A stretch of 64,000 nucleotides of DNA from Exiguobacterium sibiricum 7-3 (GCF_000620865.1 NZ_KK211190.1:1439971-1503970), one strand, 5' to 3'; shown: positions 26,170 through 35,512, counted from the first letter of the stretch. Notes: generated from the sequence alone by a model not told the origin. Made by a program: numbers and translations.

Positions 26170-28131
26170 TCAGTTCACACTCTCTTTCGTCACATGTTCA
26201 TTTTCAATGATCGAGAGGTCTTCCGTCAGCCCAAACGCTACATTGTCTTCAATCCAGCTTCGGCGGTGTCCGACGTTATCGCCCATCAGCACGGAAACCC
26301 GTTTTTCAGCGACAGCGGCATCATCGATCGTGACACGAATCAACGTCCGTGTATCGGGATCCATCGTCGTTTCCCAAAGTTGTGGGGCATTCATCTCACC
26401 CAGTCCTTTGTACCGTTGGATCATATACCCTTTGCCGAACTTTTTCGTTGTTTTAGCAAGGGTTTCTTCGTCCCAGACGTACTCGAACTTCTCGGATTTG
26501 CCCTTCCCTTTGGAGACGCGGTAGAGCGGTGGCAAGGCGACGAAGACTTTCCCGGCATCAATCAACGGACGCATGTAGCGGAAGAAGAACGTCAATAATA
26601 AGACTTGGATATGCGCCCCGTCGGTATCGGCATCTGTCATGATGATGACTTTGTCGAAGTTACAGTCGGACAGGTCAAAGTCTGCTCCGACGCCGCTGCC
26701 GATCGCGTGGATGATCATATTGATTTCTTCGTTTTTCATGATATCGGCAAGTTTGGCTTTTTCCGTGTTCAGGACTTTCCCGCGTAACGGTAAAATCGCC
26801 TGGAACGTCCGGTTACGGCCTTGTTTCGCTGAACCGCCGGCGGAATCTCCCTCGACGAGGAACAATTCGTTTTTCTCGGCGTTTTTCGACGCAGCCGGTG
26901 TCAGTTTCCCGTTCAGGATGCTCGAACGTTTCTTTTTCTTCCCGTTCCGGGCTTCTTCGCGGGCTTTACGAGCCGCTTCCCGGGCCTGAGCGGCGCGGAT
27001 CGCTTTTTTGATCAGGAGTGTCGCCGTTTGTGGATTTTCCTCGAGATACGTCGACAAGCGGCGTGTAATAACGGCGTCACAGCTCGTCCGGGCTTCCGGA
27101 GAACCAAGTTTTGATTTCGTTTGTCCTTCGAATTGCAGAAATTCTTCTGGAATCCGGATCGACACGATCATCGTCAATCCCTCGCGGATATCGTTGCCGT
27201 CGAGGTTTTTATCTTTTTCCTTAAGCAGCGTGTTTTTGCGGGCATACTCATTCATCACCCGTGTCATCGCCGTTTTGGCACCGACTTCATGTGTTCCGCC
27301 GTCGCGTGTCCGGACGTTGTTGACGAACGACAGGACGTTTTCCGAATAGGCATCCGTGAACTGGAACGCGATATCGACTTCAATCTCATTTTCCGTTCCT
27401 TCAAAGGCGACTGTCGGATGTAACGTATCTTTGTCGTCATTTAAATAGCCGACGAATTCGCTGACTCCGTCTTCGTATTGGAACGTGTCCGCTTTGTCCG
27501 ACCGTTCGTCGGTCAGTGTGATTTTCAGACCTTTCAGCAGGAAGGCCGATTCACGCAGACGTTCCGCCAACGTATCGTAATTGTATGTCAACGTGCTGAA
27601 GATTTTTCCGTCCGGTTTGAAATAGACGCTTGTTCCTTTTTGACGGGTCGTTCCCGTTTCAAGCAAGGTCGTTTTCGGAATTCCCCCGTCTTCGAACGTT
27701 TGCTCAAACTGTTTCCCATCGCGGTAAATCGTGACTTTTAACTGCGTCGACAGAGCGTTGACAACAGATGCCCCGACACCGTGCAGTCCGCCTGATGTTT
27801 TATAACCGCCTTGACCAAATTTACCGCCGGCATGAAGCACCGTGAAGATGACTTCTGCAGTCGGTTTTCCGGAAGCGTGCATCCCGGTCGGCATACCACG
27901 TCCATGGTCGCGGACGGTAATTGCATTATCTTTATGGATGATGACATCAATCTGTTCCCCGAATCCGGCCAGTGCCTCATCAATCGCATTATCAACGATC
28001 TCATACACCAAATGGTGGAGTCCGCGATGATCGGTCGAGCCGATATACATACCCGGGCGCTTCCGGACTGCTTCGAGTCCTTCAAGCACCTGTATGGCAT
28101 CATCATTATAATTGTTTAAATCTGTCGCCAT
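26170..28131 (-). CDS. parE: DNA topoisomerase IV subunit B
   Basis: A 653-residue ATPase subunit. The start at 28131 is set by GAGGTG 6 bases upstream. The GHKL ATPase domain shows [24 protein letters not shown] and [12 protein letters not shown]. The TOPRIM domain holds [14 protein letters not shown] and [11 protein letters not shown], which bind magnesium. KYKGLGEMN-type motif is seen as [15 protein letters not shown]. It forms A2B2 topoisomerase IV with ParC and is co-transcribed with it from the promoter at 28203-28231. Confidence 0.96.
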   Translation of the reverse strand: MATDLNNYNDDAIQVLEGLEAVRKRPGMYIGSTDHRGLHHLVYEIVDNAIDEALAGFGEQIDVIIHKDNAITVRDHGRGMPTGMHASGKPTAEVIFTVLHAGGKFGQGGYKTSGGLHGVGASVVNALSTQLKVTIYRDGKQFEQTFEDGGIPKTTLLETGTTRQKGTSVYFKPDGKIFSTLTYNYDTLAERLRESAFLLKGLKITLTDERSDKADTFQYEDGVSEFVGYLNDDKDTLHPTVAFEGTENEIEVDIAFQFTDAYSENVLSFVNNVRTRDGGTHEVGAKTAMTRVMNEYARKNTLLKEKDKNLDGNDIREGLTMIVSIRIPEEFLQFEGQTKSKLGSPEARTSCDAVITRRLSTYLEENPQTATLLIKKAIRAAQAREAARKAREEARNGKKKKRSSILNGKLTPAASKNAEKNELFLVEGDSAGGSAKQGRNRTFQAILPLRGKVLNTEKAKLADIMKNEEINMIIHAIGSGVGADFDLSDCNFDKVIIMTDADTDGAHIQVLLLTFFFRYMRPLIDAGKVFVALPPLYRVSKGKGKSEKFEYVWDEETLAKTTKKFGKGYMIQRYKGLGEMNAPQLWETTMDPDTRTLIRVTIDDAAVAEKRVSVLMGDNVGHRRSWIEDNVAFGLTEDLSIIENEHVTKESVN

Positions 28132-28202
28132 GTTTTTCACCTCAAATAGAAAAACGTCGAATATTCCAAACGTTCGTTCGTTTTTCTAGTAGTCTGTATC
28201 TA

Positions 28203-28231
28203 ATTGTAGGCATCTTCTTGCTATCTGACAA
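28203..28231 (-). promoter_or_regulatory. Sigma-A promoter of parE-parC
   Basis: Read on the minus strand: TTGTCA, 17-bp spacer, TACAAT. It lies 72 bases upstream of the parE start codon. Confidence 0.75.
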
Positions 28232-28257
28232 GGATAATCTAGAAAACAAGAAAAAAA

Positions 28258-28284
28258 GACACCTACTGTCAAGGAGTAGATGTC
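28258..28284 (-). terminator. Terminator after the CoA-binding gene
   Basis: Stem GACACCTACT/AGTAGATGTC (one C-A mismatch) with an A7 run on the left. It separates the CoA-binding gene from parE. Confidence 0.8.
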
Positions 28285-28298
28285 TTGCCGGATCACGA

Positions 28299-28700
28299 TC
28301 ACAAGTACTGGTGTTCAATTTTAATACAACGGTTTTCGATGTACGGAATACCGGCACCGAGTGCCAAACTTTCCGCTTCGACACTCGATAACCCGAGCTG
28401 ATTCCAAATCATGCCGACGTCACCGTGTGCTACAGCATCTTTTGCTGTGTCCGCCAAAAATTCCGAACGACGGAAAACATCGACGATATCGATGTGTCCC
28501 GGGATACTGGCGACACTCGGATATACTTTCTGCCCGTTCCATTCATTTAAGGTCGGGTTGACCGGAATGACTTCGTAACCATGTTGGACCAGGTAATCGG
28601 CAATCCAGTTCGCAGTTTTCCCTGAATCACTTGATACACCGACGACCGCAATACGTTTTGCGTCTTTTAATAACTTACGAGCTTGTTGATCTGAAATCAT
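28299..28700 (-). CDS. CoA-binding domain protein (YneT/YccU-like)
   Basis: A 133-residue single Rossmann-type CoA_binding domain. The start at 28700 follows GAGGGGG. Motifs: RIAVVGVSSDSGKTANWIADYL (broken here as a glycine-rich loop plus helix) and VIPVNPTLNEWNGQKVYPS, with IVDVFRRSE and GMIWNQLG as typical strands. The same gene precedes parE-parC in B. subtilis (yneT), supporting Bacillales synteny. Biological role unknown. Confidence 0.85.
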   Translation of the reverse strand: MISDQQARKLLKDAKRIAVVGVSSDSGKTANWIADYLVQHGYEVIPVNPTLNEWNGQKVYPSVASIPGHIDIVDVFRRSEFLADTAKDAVAHGDVGMIWNQLGLSSVEAESLALGAGIPYIENRCIKIEHQYL

Positions 28701-29121
28701 GTTATGTCCCCCTCGTGTTAAATACAAGATAGTCTTAGACTATATACCCCATTCGATTTGGATTAAGCCTCGAAACGGGCACATTCACAATGTCCGAAAC
28801 CAGGAATTGACCAAAACGTCCTGTACGAAATCGAGACAACCAACTCCCTGTCGGAAGGAAGTTCACTGCAACTGAGAGCGAATTTGGAACTTTCGATTTG
28901 TTCCTGGAATTAGGTTGACATAATAGTGTTATTGTATTTTAGATGTTGAAAGGGGATGTTTTCTCGTTTGCATCGAGTTGAATGATTACCCGTCCCGATG
29001 ATTTTCGTTGCAACTGAGAGCTCCCTGTCTGACAATTTAACGTTGCGTGAAATAACTATTTCACGCAAACTAGTGTACCGTCTACCAACGTTTGGTATAG
29101 TAGTAACAGAGAGGGGATAGA
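28701..29121. other. Gene-free region with repeats and a palindrome
   Basis: This 421-base gap has no plausible gene. It holds two copies of the 13-mer TGCAACTGAGAGC (28867-28879 and 29009-29021), two copies of CTCCCTGTC (28844-28852 and 29021-29029), a TTGACA at 28916 and a perfect palindrome at 29043-29068. It lies between the CoA-binding gene and the recombinase gene, which diverge. Confidence 0.6.
29043..29068. promoter_or_regulatory. Perfect 26-bp palindrome, possible recombination site or operator
   Basis: TTGCGTGAAATA-AC-TATTTCACGCAA. Read as 11-6-11 it has the geometry of a tyrosine-recombinase core site, with arms GTTGCGTGAAA and TTTCACGCAAA around TAACTA (29042-29069). It lies 54 bases upstream of the recombinase start. 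Confidence 0.5.
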
Positions 29122-30165
29122 ATGATGAGTTTGTTTAAAAACCTAGGAAAAACCGTAAAAACGATACCCCTTCCCGCCCATACGATTGATCTTCCGGGAT
29201 ATGTCCGGATGCCGGATTTCATCCGGTCCTATATCGACCATTTGGCGTCGAAAAATTTCTCGAAGGCGACGATGCGGCGGTATGTCTACGATTTTGATTC
29301 ATTTTTCCAGTTCGTTGCGGAAGCGTCGGGAGAAGCGATTCAGGCGCGGGATATCACGCAGGAAGCGTTTCTTGAAATTGACGGGTCCGGGATTGCCGCT
29401 TATGCGGAATACTTAGCTTTAACGAAGCAAAATGCCCCAAGTGTCATCAACCGGAAACTGTCAGCACTTCAATCCCTGTTCCGGCATTTGATCGATATCG
29501 GTGTTTTGTCTGACAATCCTGTCGCAAAAATCAATCGTCCGAAACAGGCGAAGCGGGATCCGGTTTACTTAACGAAACGCGAATGGGACGAACTGATGCA
29601 GCTGTTGCCATCAAACGTCGAGATGAATGCCCGGGAAGCTGCGCATTATGAGCGGGATCGTGTTCGGGACGTCACCTTGTTCCAGTTGCTCGGGTACAGC
29701 GGGATGCGGCTCAGTGAAATGACACAATTGACGTGGAGTGCCGTCGATTTCCACGAAGGGACGATTCGGGTCATTGGGAAAGGTAACAAGGAACGGGTCA
29801 TTCCGCTCGCGAAACCGGTCCGGGTCGCCTTACGGAAATACGCCGCGCATTACAGTCTGACGATGCGAGGAGCAGAACCGATTTTTCAGAAACAAGGCAA
29901 AGCGCTCAGTCCCCGGGCGGTCCAACATATCTTAAAGCGCCACGTCGACCGTCTGCGTCCTGTTTTGCCGTTTTTGGAGCGGAAACAGATCACGCCGCAT
30001 AAATTACGGCATACATTCGCGACGCGCCTGGCGACCGGCGGGGTCGATGTCTTGACGATTCAACAGTTGCTCGGACACGAGTCGGTTGCGACGACGCAGG
30101 TTTATGCTCATATCGGTGATCAAGAGAAAAAACGGGCAATTGAATTATTTGATAGTGAACGATAA
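29122..30165 (+). CDS. Tyrosine recombinase (Xer-like)
   Basis: A 347-residue tyrosine recombinase with site GAGAGGGG; ATG 29122 or 29125. The N-terminal SAM-like core-binding domain (about 30-130) shows SKATMRRYVYDFDSFFQF and NRKLSALQSLFRHL. The catalytic domain has all six expected residues: Arg in YSGMRLSEM, Lys in GKGNKERVI, His and Arg in HKLRHTFATRL, His in LLGHES and Tyr in TTQVYAHI. The extended N-terminus and linker recall XerS-type single recombinases more than XerC/XerD. Target site unknown, with the upstream palindrome a candidate. Confidence 0.88.
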   Translation: MMSLFKNLGKTVKTIPLPAHTIDLPGYVRMPDFIRSYIDHLASKNFSKATMRRYVYDFDSFFQFVAEASGEAIQARDITQEAFLEIDGSGIAAYAEYLALTKQNAPSVINRKLSALQSLFRHLIDIGVLSDNPVAKINRPKQAKRDPVYLTKREWDELMQLLPSNVEMNAREAAHYERDRVRDVTLFQLLGYSGMRLSEMTQLTWSAVDFHEGTIRVIGKGNKERVIPLAKPVRVALRKYAAHYSLTMRGAEPIFQKQGKALSPRAVQHILKRHVDRLRPVLPFLERKQITPHKLRHTFATRLATGGVDVLTIQQLLGHESVATTQVYAHIGDQEKKRAIELFDSER

Positions 30166-30206
30166 TTGTATTATGTCACCTACATCCTAAGGGAAGGAGC
30201 AACGGG

Positions 30207-32825
30207 ATGAATTATGGACTAAGTGAACGAAAAATTAAACAAATGTCGGATACCTATGCTTTCCGTCGCGGCAAACGCTATGTCGCCGCTAAAAAAGTCA
30301 CGCTGCGAAACTACCAATCCGGCGACTTGCTCGTCGAAGCCGCTGTTCAAGGCGAAGACCTGTTCACCGTCACCGTCCGTGTCAAGGAACACGGCGTGGA
30401 TGCCGGCTGCAACTGTCCGTCACTTGCGATGGATCAATCATTTTGCGGACATATCGTCGCCGTATTGCTAGCGATGCATCATGTGCAAGTCTACGGCACA
30501 CCTGCCGGAAACCGTCCGCTGATCCGTCCGTTTGCGACGACGCGTCAGACCGAAGATGCCGCGGTGACGGCTTATTTGCAAACATTAAGTAAAACGGAAC
30601 GGGCAAAAATCCGGTTTGATGTCAGCGGTTCGGCGATTGTGATGGAAAGTATCACGGCGCAACAACGTTTTATCATCAGTCCGATGTATTTTGACCGACT
30701 TTTGCAAAGGCGTGAGCACCTACGGAATCTTGCCGATGTCTGGCTCAGTCCCCCGCTCAAACAACGGCTCGTCAGCGGTCCGCCGACGGTCGAGCTGGCG
30801 CTGGACCGGGAAGCTGGTGGACTTGAACTGCTCGTGACGTTTAGCTATCAGGGGGTTCGGATCAATCCATTGCAAGAAACAGATTGGCTCGGACGCGATG
30901 TATCGCTCGAAGGAGCCGTCCTCCGCTACGTGACGGAGAGTGGGTTTTTGGAGCGGAACGGTCGCTATCGGTTAGAGGGAGAGGCGGCGGAATATCAATT
31001 TCTGAAAGGTTTGCTCGATCCCCGCGTCGTTTACGGTGAACTCGTCGTCCAAGTGACGGAGAGTATCCGGCAATCCTTACCGAACGGACCGTTCCATCCG
31101 CGAATCGATGTCGACACGACGGACCGCCTGGATTGGTTAACCTTCCGCTTTTCCATGGACGGGATTCCGGAAATGGAACTGAAACGGGTCCTGGAGTCAC
31201 TCGTCACCCGGAAAACGTATCACCGCTTAAAGAGTGGTCAGTTCGTTTCCTTTGAAACACGGGCCTTTCAGCAATTGCAACGACTGTTCCGGCAACTCGA
31301 AGCCGCGGAACAGGATCAACTCGACGCGGTGCTCCGGATGCCGGCTCTGCCGAACCTCAAACATCTTGTCGGTGCCTCCTTCTTGCATGTCCATAAACAA
31401 TTAACGGAACGGTGGCTCGAGCTGAAAAATGGAACAGGTGTCTACCTGAACTTCCCGGAAGTACTCGACCGCCACTTGTATCCGTATCAGCGGGCAGGCA
31501 TCCAGTTCATGGCGAATCTTGCCGGACATGACGGGCACGGCATTTTGGCGGATGAGATGGGACTCGGGAAGACGATCCAGGCGATTGGTTATCTCGAGAC
31601 GCTTCCTTCGGGTCGGATCTTGATCGTCGCCCCGGCTTCCCTGCTCCATAACTGGCAAGCGGAATTGACGCGATTTGCCCCGACGAGAACGGTCCATCTG
31701 TTGACCGGAGCGCGGAAGCACCGGCTAAACCAAATCGAGACAGTACCAGCGGACGGGATTTTTCTGATTTCCTACCCGTCGTTACGGGCCGACATGGAGG
31801 CACACCAGACCGTCGAATACGACGTCGTCATTTTCGATGAGGCACAACACCTGAAGAATCCAGCGTCACAAACCGCTGTCCGCTTGCGCCGTCTTCGGGC
31901 GAAACGTCGGTTTGCCTTGACCGGAACGCCGCTTGAAAACCGGACCGATGATCTCTGGTCGATTTTCCGGGTCATCTTCCCCTCCTTGCTGCCGGACTTA
32001 CAGACGTTTCAAACGTGGTCGCATGACGAGATCAAACGATTCATCCGACCGTTTCTGATGCGCCGGACCAAAGGCGAGGTGTTGCAGGATTTACCGAAGA
32101 AGCGGATTGTTCACCATTATACAGACCTTGGTCCGACACAGAAAAAGCTTTATGCGTCCTACTTATCTAAACTGCAACTGGAAACGTTGCGTCATTTGGA
32201 TGAAACGAAACGCGAGGACCGGATCAAGTTGCTCGCCGGTTTGACCCGCTTACGGCAGATTTGCTGTGATCCGGCGTTGTTTGTCGAAGATTATACAGGC
32301 GAATCTACAAAACTCGAACGTCTGCTGGCGTTAATCGAGGAAAAATTAGCTGCCGGACACCGGATCCTGATTTTTTCCCAGTATACGAAGATGCTGGCCC
32401 GGATTCGGGAACGACTGGCAGCACGACAACGTGCCCACTTTCTACTGACCGGTGAGACACCGATCGAAGATCGGGTCGCACTGTGTGACCGGTTTAATGC
32501 CGGTGAAGTCGATCTCTTCCTGATTTCCTTGAAGGCCGGCGGGACCGGTCTGAATCTGGCGACGGCAGATACCGTCATTTTATACGACAGCTGGTGGAAT
32601 CCGGCCGTCGAGCAACAAGCGGCTGACAGGGCTCATCGATTGGGACAGCAGTCGCCGGTCGAAGTGATCAAGCTGTTGATGACCGGGACGATCGAGGAAA
32701 AGATGGCGGAATTACAAGATCGAAAAGCAATGATGATTGATGACGTCTTATCGGACCGCCAACTAGATATAGTGACAATTCAGGAACTCGTTCATTTGTT
32801 GGAAGCAAAGGAAGAGAATTGGTAG
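30207..32825 (+). CDS. SNF2-family helicase with N-terminal SWIM zinc finger
   Basis: An 872-residue DEAD/DEAH-superfamily 2 ATPase. The SWIM finger is seen as DAGCNCPSLAMDQSFCGH (about 60-78). The SNF2 core begins near 415: ADEMGLGKTIQAIGYLE (motif I), FDEAQHLKN (motif II), LTGTPLENRTDDLWSIF (motif III). Helicase-C holds LISLKAGGTGLNLATA and DRAHRLGQQSPVEV (motifs V and VI). It resembles B. subtilis YwqA. Such proteins remodel nucleoprotein, possibly in repair. Starts 41 bases after the recombinase with site GGAAGGAG. Confidence 0.9.
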   Translation: MNYGLSERKIKQMSDTYAFRRGKRYVAAKKVTLRNYQSGDLLVEAAVQGEDLFTVTVRVKEHGVDAGCNCPSLAMDQSFCGHIVAVLLAMHHVQVYGTPAGNRPLIRPFATTRQTEDAAVTAYLQTLSKTERAKIRFDVSGSAIVMESITAQQRFIISPMYFDRLLQRREHLRNLADVWLSPPLKQRLVSGPPTVELALDREAGGLELLVTFSYQGVRINPLQETDWLGRDVSLEGAVLRYVTESGFLERNGRYRLEGEAAEYQFLKGLLDPRVVYGELVVQVTESIRQSLPNGPFHPRIDVDTTDRLDWLTFRFSMDGIPEMELKRVLESLVTRKTYHRLKSGQFVSFETRAFQQLQRLFRQLEAAEQDQLDAVLRMPALPNLKHLVGASFLHVHKQLTERWLELKNGTGVYLNFPEVLDRHLYPYQRAGIQFMANLAGHDGHGILADEMGLGKTIQAIGYLETLPSGRILIVAPASLLHNWQAELTRFAPTRTVHLLTGARKHRLNQIETVPADGIFLISYPSLRADMEAHQTVEYDVVIFDEAQHLKNPASQTAVRLRRLRAKRRFALTGTPLENRTDDLWSIFRVIFPSLLPDLQTFQTWSHDEIKRFIRPFLMRRTKGEVLQDLPKKRIVHHYTDLGPTQKKLYASYLSKLQLETLRHLDETKREDRIKLLAGLTRLRQICCDPALFVEDYTGESTKLERLLALIEEKLAAGHRILIFSQYTKMLARIRERLAARQRAHFLLTGETPIEDRVALCDRFNAGEVDLFLISLKAGGTGLNLATADTVILYDSWWNPAVEQQAADRAHRLGQQSPVEVIKLLMTGTIEEKMAELQDRKAMMIDDVLSDRQLDIVTIQELVHLLEAKEENW

Positions 32826-33100
32826 TTCTTGATTTACTGCTTGGTTATTTTGCTGGAAGTATCACCAACGTGACACTTTGAAAAATATATCAGCCTTACA
32901 GATTAGCACAAGTCAAATCCGGAATCATTAGACCCCACAATGCCCAGCACATCTGTGGAATGCGACTTTTTTATTCGTCTATCTGTTTGATGCCGAAGTG
33001 ATTCTGATCGTCTTTCGAACGTGCGGCACACTTCTAATGGTAAATCTCATTAAAAAAAATAAAAACAATAGTCCATCATGGATGATATGGAGGAATAAAA

Positions 33101-34108
33101 ATGAAAATTGAATGGTACACAATAGCTTCTATCCTATTCCTATTGGCTTTCATGTTGTATACAATTTATCGCTATTTTGTAAGTAGAGATATCTATAATG
33201 AACAACGTATTGGCTATCGGAAAATTTATTATGTGTATATGCTGACTGTCGGTTCACTTTTTTGGGGATTCAAAGTGTTTCCAGCCGAAGACTTAGCAAC
33301 TCTAGGTGCATTTTTAGTCGGAGTCATCGTCATGGACTTATTCATCTTTCAAACCCCGGACATCACAAAATTCATGGCGAATGAGTTTAAACATGATGGT
33401 GGTCTCGTCAATCAATTGAGAGAAACTGAAGATTCAAGTATCCGTATGAGTCAACAATTGCAGTTTGTAAACAGCTATATGCCAAAGCGTAAACAGGACT
33501 TGGTATTCGGAGAGAATTTTGACCTTAGTGAAGAAAAATTTCTTTTCAGTACTCAAAGCATTGTTAAACAATATGGAGATACATTCGGTCTTAATGTTAT
33601 TCAATTTTCGTTAAGGAGAAGTTCAGAAGACGAATTAGAGCCTCAACAAGAGCCTCAGCAAGAACTTCAACAAGAGCCTCAGCAAGAACTTCAACAAGAG
33701 CCTCAGCAAGAACTTCAACAAGAGCCTCAACAAGAGCCCCAACCCATTCAAGAGCTAAATGAAGAGATTCTAAAAGACATCGTTGATTACCTTTACAAGG
33801 CGTTCGATCTGAACAGTAACATTTTAGGTATGAAAAAGAAGACCTTGGTAAAAAAACTAAAAGATCAAGAAAGTGTGGAATTTTTTAAGAAAAAGCAAGG
33901 AGCTGTCATATTCCCATATCGTGGAGAATATACAGATGTCGCCTATTACGTCTACCCTAAGATAGAGGATGATTCTGAAAAAAGAGTAAATGCTACAGGA
34001 TACGATGCACTTTTGTTAATTAACATGCTTCATGCTTTTGATTTGTACGTTAAGAGCAAAGAGAAAGAGTGGGAGTCGTTTGCTGAGAATGAGCAGGAAG
34101 TGGAATAG
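33101..34108 (+). CDS. SpoIISA-like membrane toxin with Glu/Gln/Pro repeat insert
   Basis: A 335-residue protein with three membrane segments (about 5-24, 45-62 and 66-88) and a long cytoplasmic part. The layout and phrases such as VIVMDLFIFQTPDITKFMANEF and YDALLLINMLHAFDLYV follow SpoIISA, the B. subtilis toxin of about 248 residues. The extra length is mainly an EPQQELQQ repeat (about 180-215) between the linker and the C-terminal GAF-like domain. SpoIISA permeabilises the membrane unless bound by its antitoxin. Base composition is clearly more AT-rich than the flanks. Site TGGAGG precedes the ATG. Confidence 0.7.
   Translation: MKIEWYTIASILFLLAFMLYTIYRYFVSRDIYNEQRIGYRKIYYVYMLTVGSLFWGFKVFPAEDLATLGAFLVGVIVMDLFIFQTPDITKFMANEFKHDGGLVNQLRETEDSSIRMSQQLQFVNSYMPKRKQDLVFGENFDLSEEKFLFSTQSIVKQYGDTFGLNVIQFSLRRSSEDELEPQQEPQQELQQEPQQELQQEPQQELQQEPQQEPQPIQELNEEILKDIVDYLYKAFDLNSNILGMKKKTLVKKLKDQESVEFFKKKQGAVIFPYRGEYTDVAYYVYPKIEDDSEKRVNATGYDALLLINMLHAFDLYVKSKEKEWESFAENEQEVE
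33638..33745 (+). repeat. 24-bp in-frame tandem repeat in the toxin gene
   Basis: Three nearly identical 24-bp units (33650-33673, 33674-33697, 33698-33721) encode EPQQELQQ, flanked by partial units encoding EPQQ. The length is a multiple of the 8-codon unit, so copy-number change would keep the frame. Confidence 0.9.
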
Positions 34109-34217
34109 AATTTCTGATTAAATTCTTCATTAAAAGACATAAAATAGACAAGCAACGGGAATTGATTAGTAATTCGGCCGTATGTTAAGCTAAGTTAAAG
34201 AAAAGGAGGTGTGGCAT

Positions 34218-34436
34218 ATGGCTAAGGCTCAAGGTACTATCATCATTACTGAAGCAGATGGCTCTCGTGTAGTTGTAGAAGCACGAAGTGGAAAAGTAGT
34301 AGGAAAGGTTGTTGGACATAAAATGCTCAAAAGCCGAAATATTCGAGACCGGGAAACCAAAGTAGATATGACCCGCTCCATCAACCGGATGAAAGATGAC
34401 AATAGACAAGCAGTGTACAATTCAATCAGCAGATAA
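34218..34436 (+). CDS. 72-residue protein, candidate partner of the SpoIISA-like toxin
   Basis: The site AAAGGAGGTG points to ATG 34218. The product is MAKAQGTIIITEADGSRVVV and onward: a beta-strand-rich first half, then a highly charged helical half (RNIRDRETKVDMTRSINRMK). It lacks a membrane segment. It lies 109 bases after the toxin on the same strand and ahead of a terminator, as an antitoxin would. It shows no likeness to SpoIISB that I can see. The antitoxin role is inference from position and size. Confidence 0.55.
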   Translation: MAKAQGTIIITEADGSRVVVEARSGKVVGKVVGHKMLKSRNIRDRETKVDMTRSINRMKDDNRQAVYNSISR

Positions 34437-34478
34437 GCATTACAATCTTCGAAATAAAGTATGTGTTTCTTTTCGTCG

Positions 34479-34511
34479 AAGACCTGACGCCGGTGGGTAT
34501 CAGGTCTTTTT
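34479..34511 (+). terminator. Terminator after the small partner gene
   Basis: Stem AAGACCTGA/TCAGGTCTT followed by a T-run. Confidence 0.85.
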
Positions 34512-34642
34512 GAGTTCATTCATATCTTCAAATTATGTTCATCGTCCCCATCTTCATATGACTATATTTTCAGAACATGGAAAATCCTTTACGATTAAAC
34601 TTTTCATAGCAATCGTAGTGGACGCGGAAGCAATTTGTAAAA

Positions 34643-34673
34643 TGAATCACCTCACTTTCACTGAGGTGATTCA
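34643..34673. terminator. Perfect 12-bp hairpin without T-run
   Basis: TGAATCACCTCA and TGAGGTGATTCA around a 7-base loop. No U-tract on either side, so it may be an RNA structure or a binding site rather than a terminator. Confidence 0.5.
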
Positions 34674-35196
34674 GCAACATCGACCGTGTAGAAGCTGTCG
34701 TCGCGTTGATCGCTTTCATGGTTAAAATAAGTATTTGATGTGTAAGTAAAATAGTCTCATTATGATGGAAATTGTTAAAAATATCCTTTTTTACTTGAAG
34801 AAATAAAAGTCAGTTAGATGTCATCTTATTAGCGTATTTAACAGAAATTCGTTTACTCAACGTCCGACGGGAATAGCTAAATAGTAGAAAATTCATGCAA
34901 CTGATGATATTTTTAAGGATATGATAACAAATTGAACATGTTTATATCAGTGGGACTACACGGGAAGCCAAATTGCATATCCAGTTTGAATTCATGCCAT
35001 TACACCAACCCTGGAATTGATACGTAGTTCGTACTGAAGCTGATGTCTTACAATCACTCCGTTCCAGTGAAGTCTCACCTATATGAAAGTGAATATCTCG
35101 TTCTGAATCACTGGCTTCAAATCTACACGATGCGGCAAATCGAGGGTCTTACTCTTATTATTGCCCGGCAAAATCAACGAATCACTAAAAAATGAA
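34674..35196. other. Gene-free AT-rich region
   Basis: No reading frame here has a ribosome site or coding character. It lies between the toxin region and the ctc promoter and may be the remains of a mobile or decayed segment, but no transposase remnant or terminal repeat could be recognised. Confidence 0.5.
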
Positions 35197-35236
35197 GGAC
35201 CTTCAATCCGTTGTCCCTCAACGGGTTGGAAGGTCT
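35197..35236. terminator. Long hairpin just upstream of the ctc promoter
   Basis: Arms GGACCTTC-CCGTTG and CAACGG-GAAGGTC with two internal mismatches. It may stop transcription entering from the left. An open frame of 80 codons running across it is therefore not considered a gene. Confidence 0.6.
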
Positions 35237-35262
35237 TTCGACAATTAAATGTATCGAAAAAG

Positions 35263-35289
35263 GTTTTAACTTTTAAAAATCGGGGGTAT
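35263..35289 (+). promoter_or_regulatory. Sigma-B-type promoter of ctc
   Basis: GTTTTA (35263-35268), 15-bp spacer, GGGTAT (35284-35289). The ctc gene of B. subtilis is a classical sigma-B target, which supports the call. The 5' leader would be about 215 bases. Confidence 0.7.
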
Positions 35290-35512
35290 ATCTATATTAG
35301 CGCCGTACAACACGGTCGCTTTTCAATTATTGTTTCTCAATATCAGCGTAATGACCTGGGAGAGAAATGCTACTTACTCACTTCGTTTTTCATTTCTGAA
35401 TGAAATCCAGTTGAACTAGCATTTAGCGCATGAATTTCTGTTGGAACTTATTGTTCCACTCCTACATTCATTACCTTTTGAGGGCTATACCAAATTCAAG
35501 GGGGAAATGAAC

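Noticed and set aside
33638-33745. Regular direct repeats as a CRISPR-like array
   Set aside because: Units of 24 bp follow each other without spacers and translate in frame as EPQQELQQ inside a coding gene.
28701-34511. Recombinase, SNF2 helicase and toxin pair as one defence island
   Set aside because: The SNF2 protein resembles a common Bacillales housekeeping type and the recombinase a Xer type; no other defence gene or island border was seen, so the grouping is not supported.
34396-34725. 109-codon open frame after the small partner gene
   Set aside because: It overlaps the end of the partner gene and the terminator at 34479-34511, and has no coding character.
35161-35403. 80-codon open frame upstream of ctc
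   Set aside because: It crosses a long hairpin and the sigma-B-type promoter and has no ribosome site.
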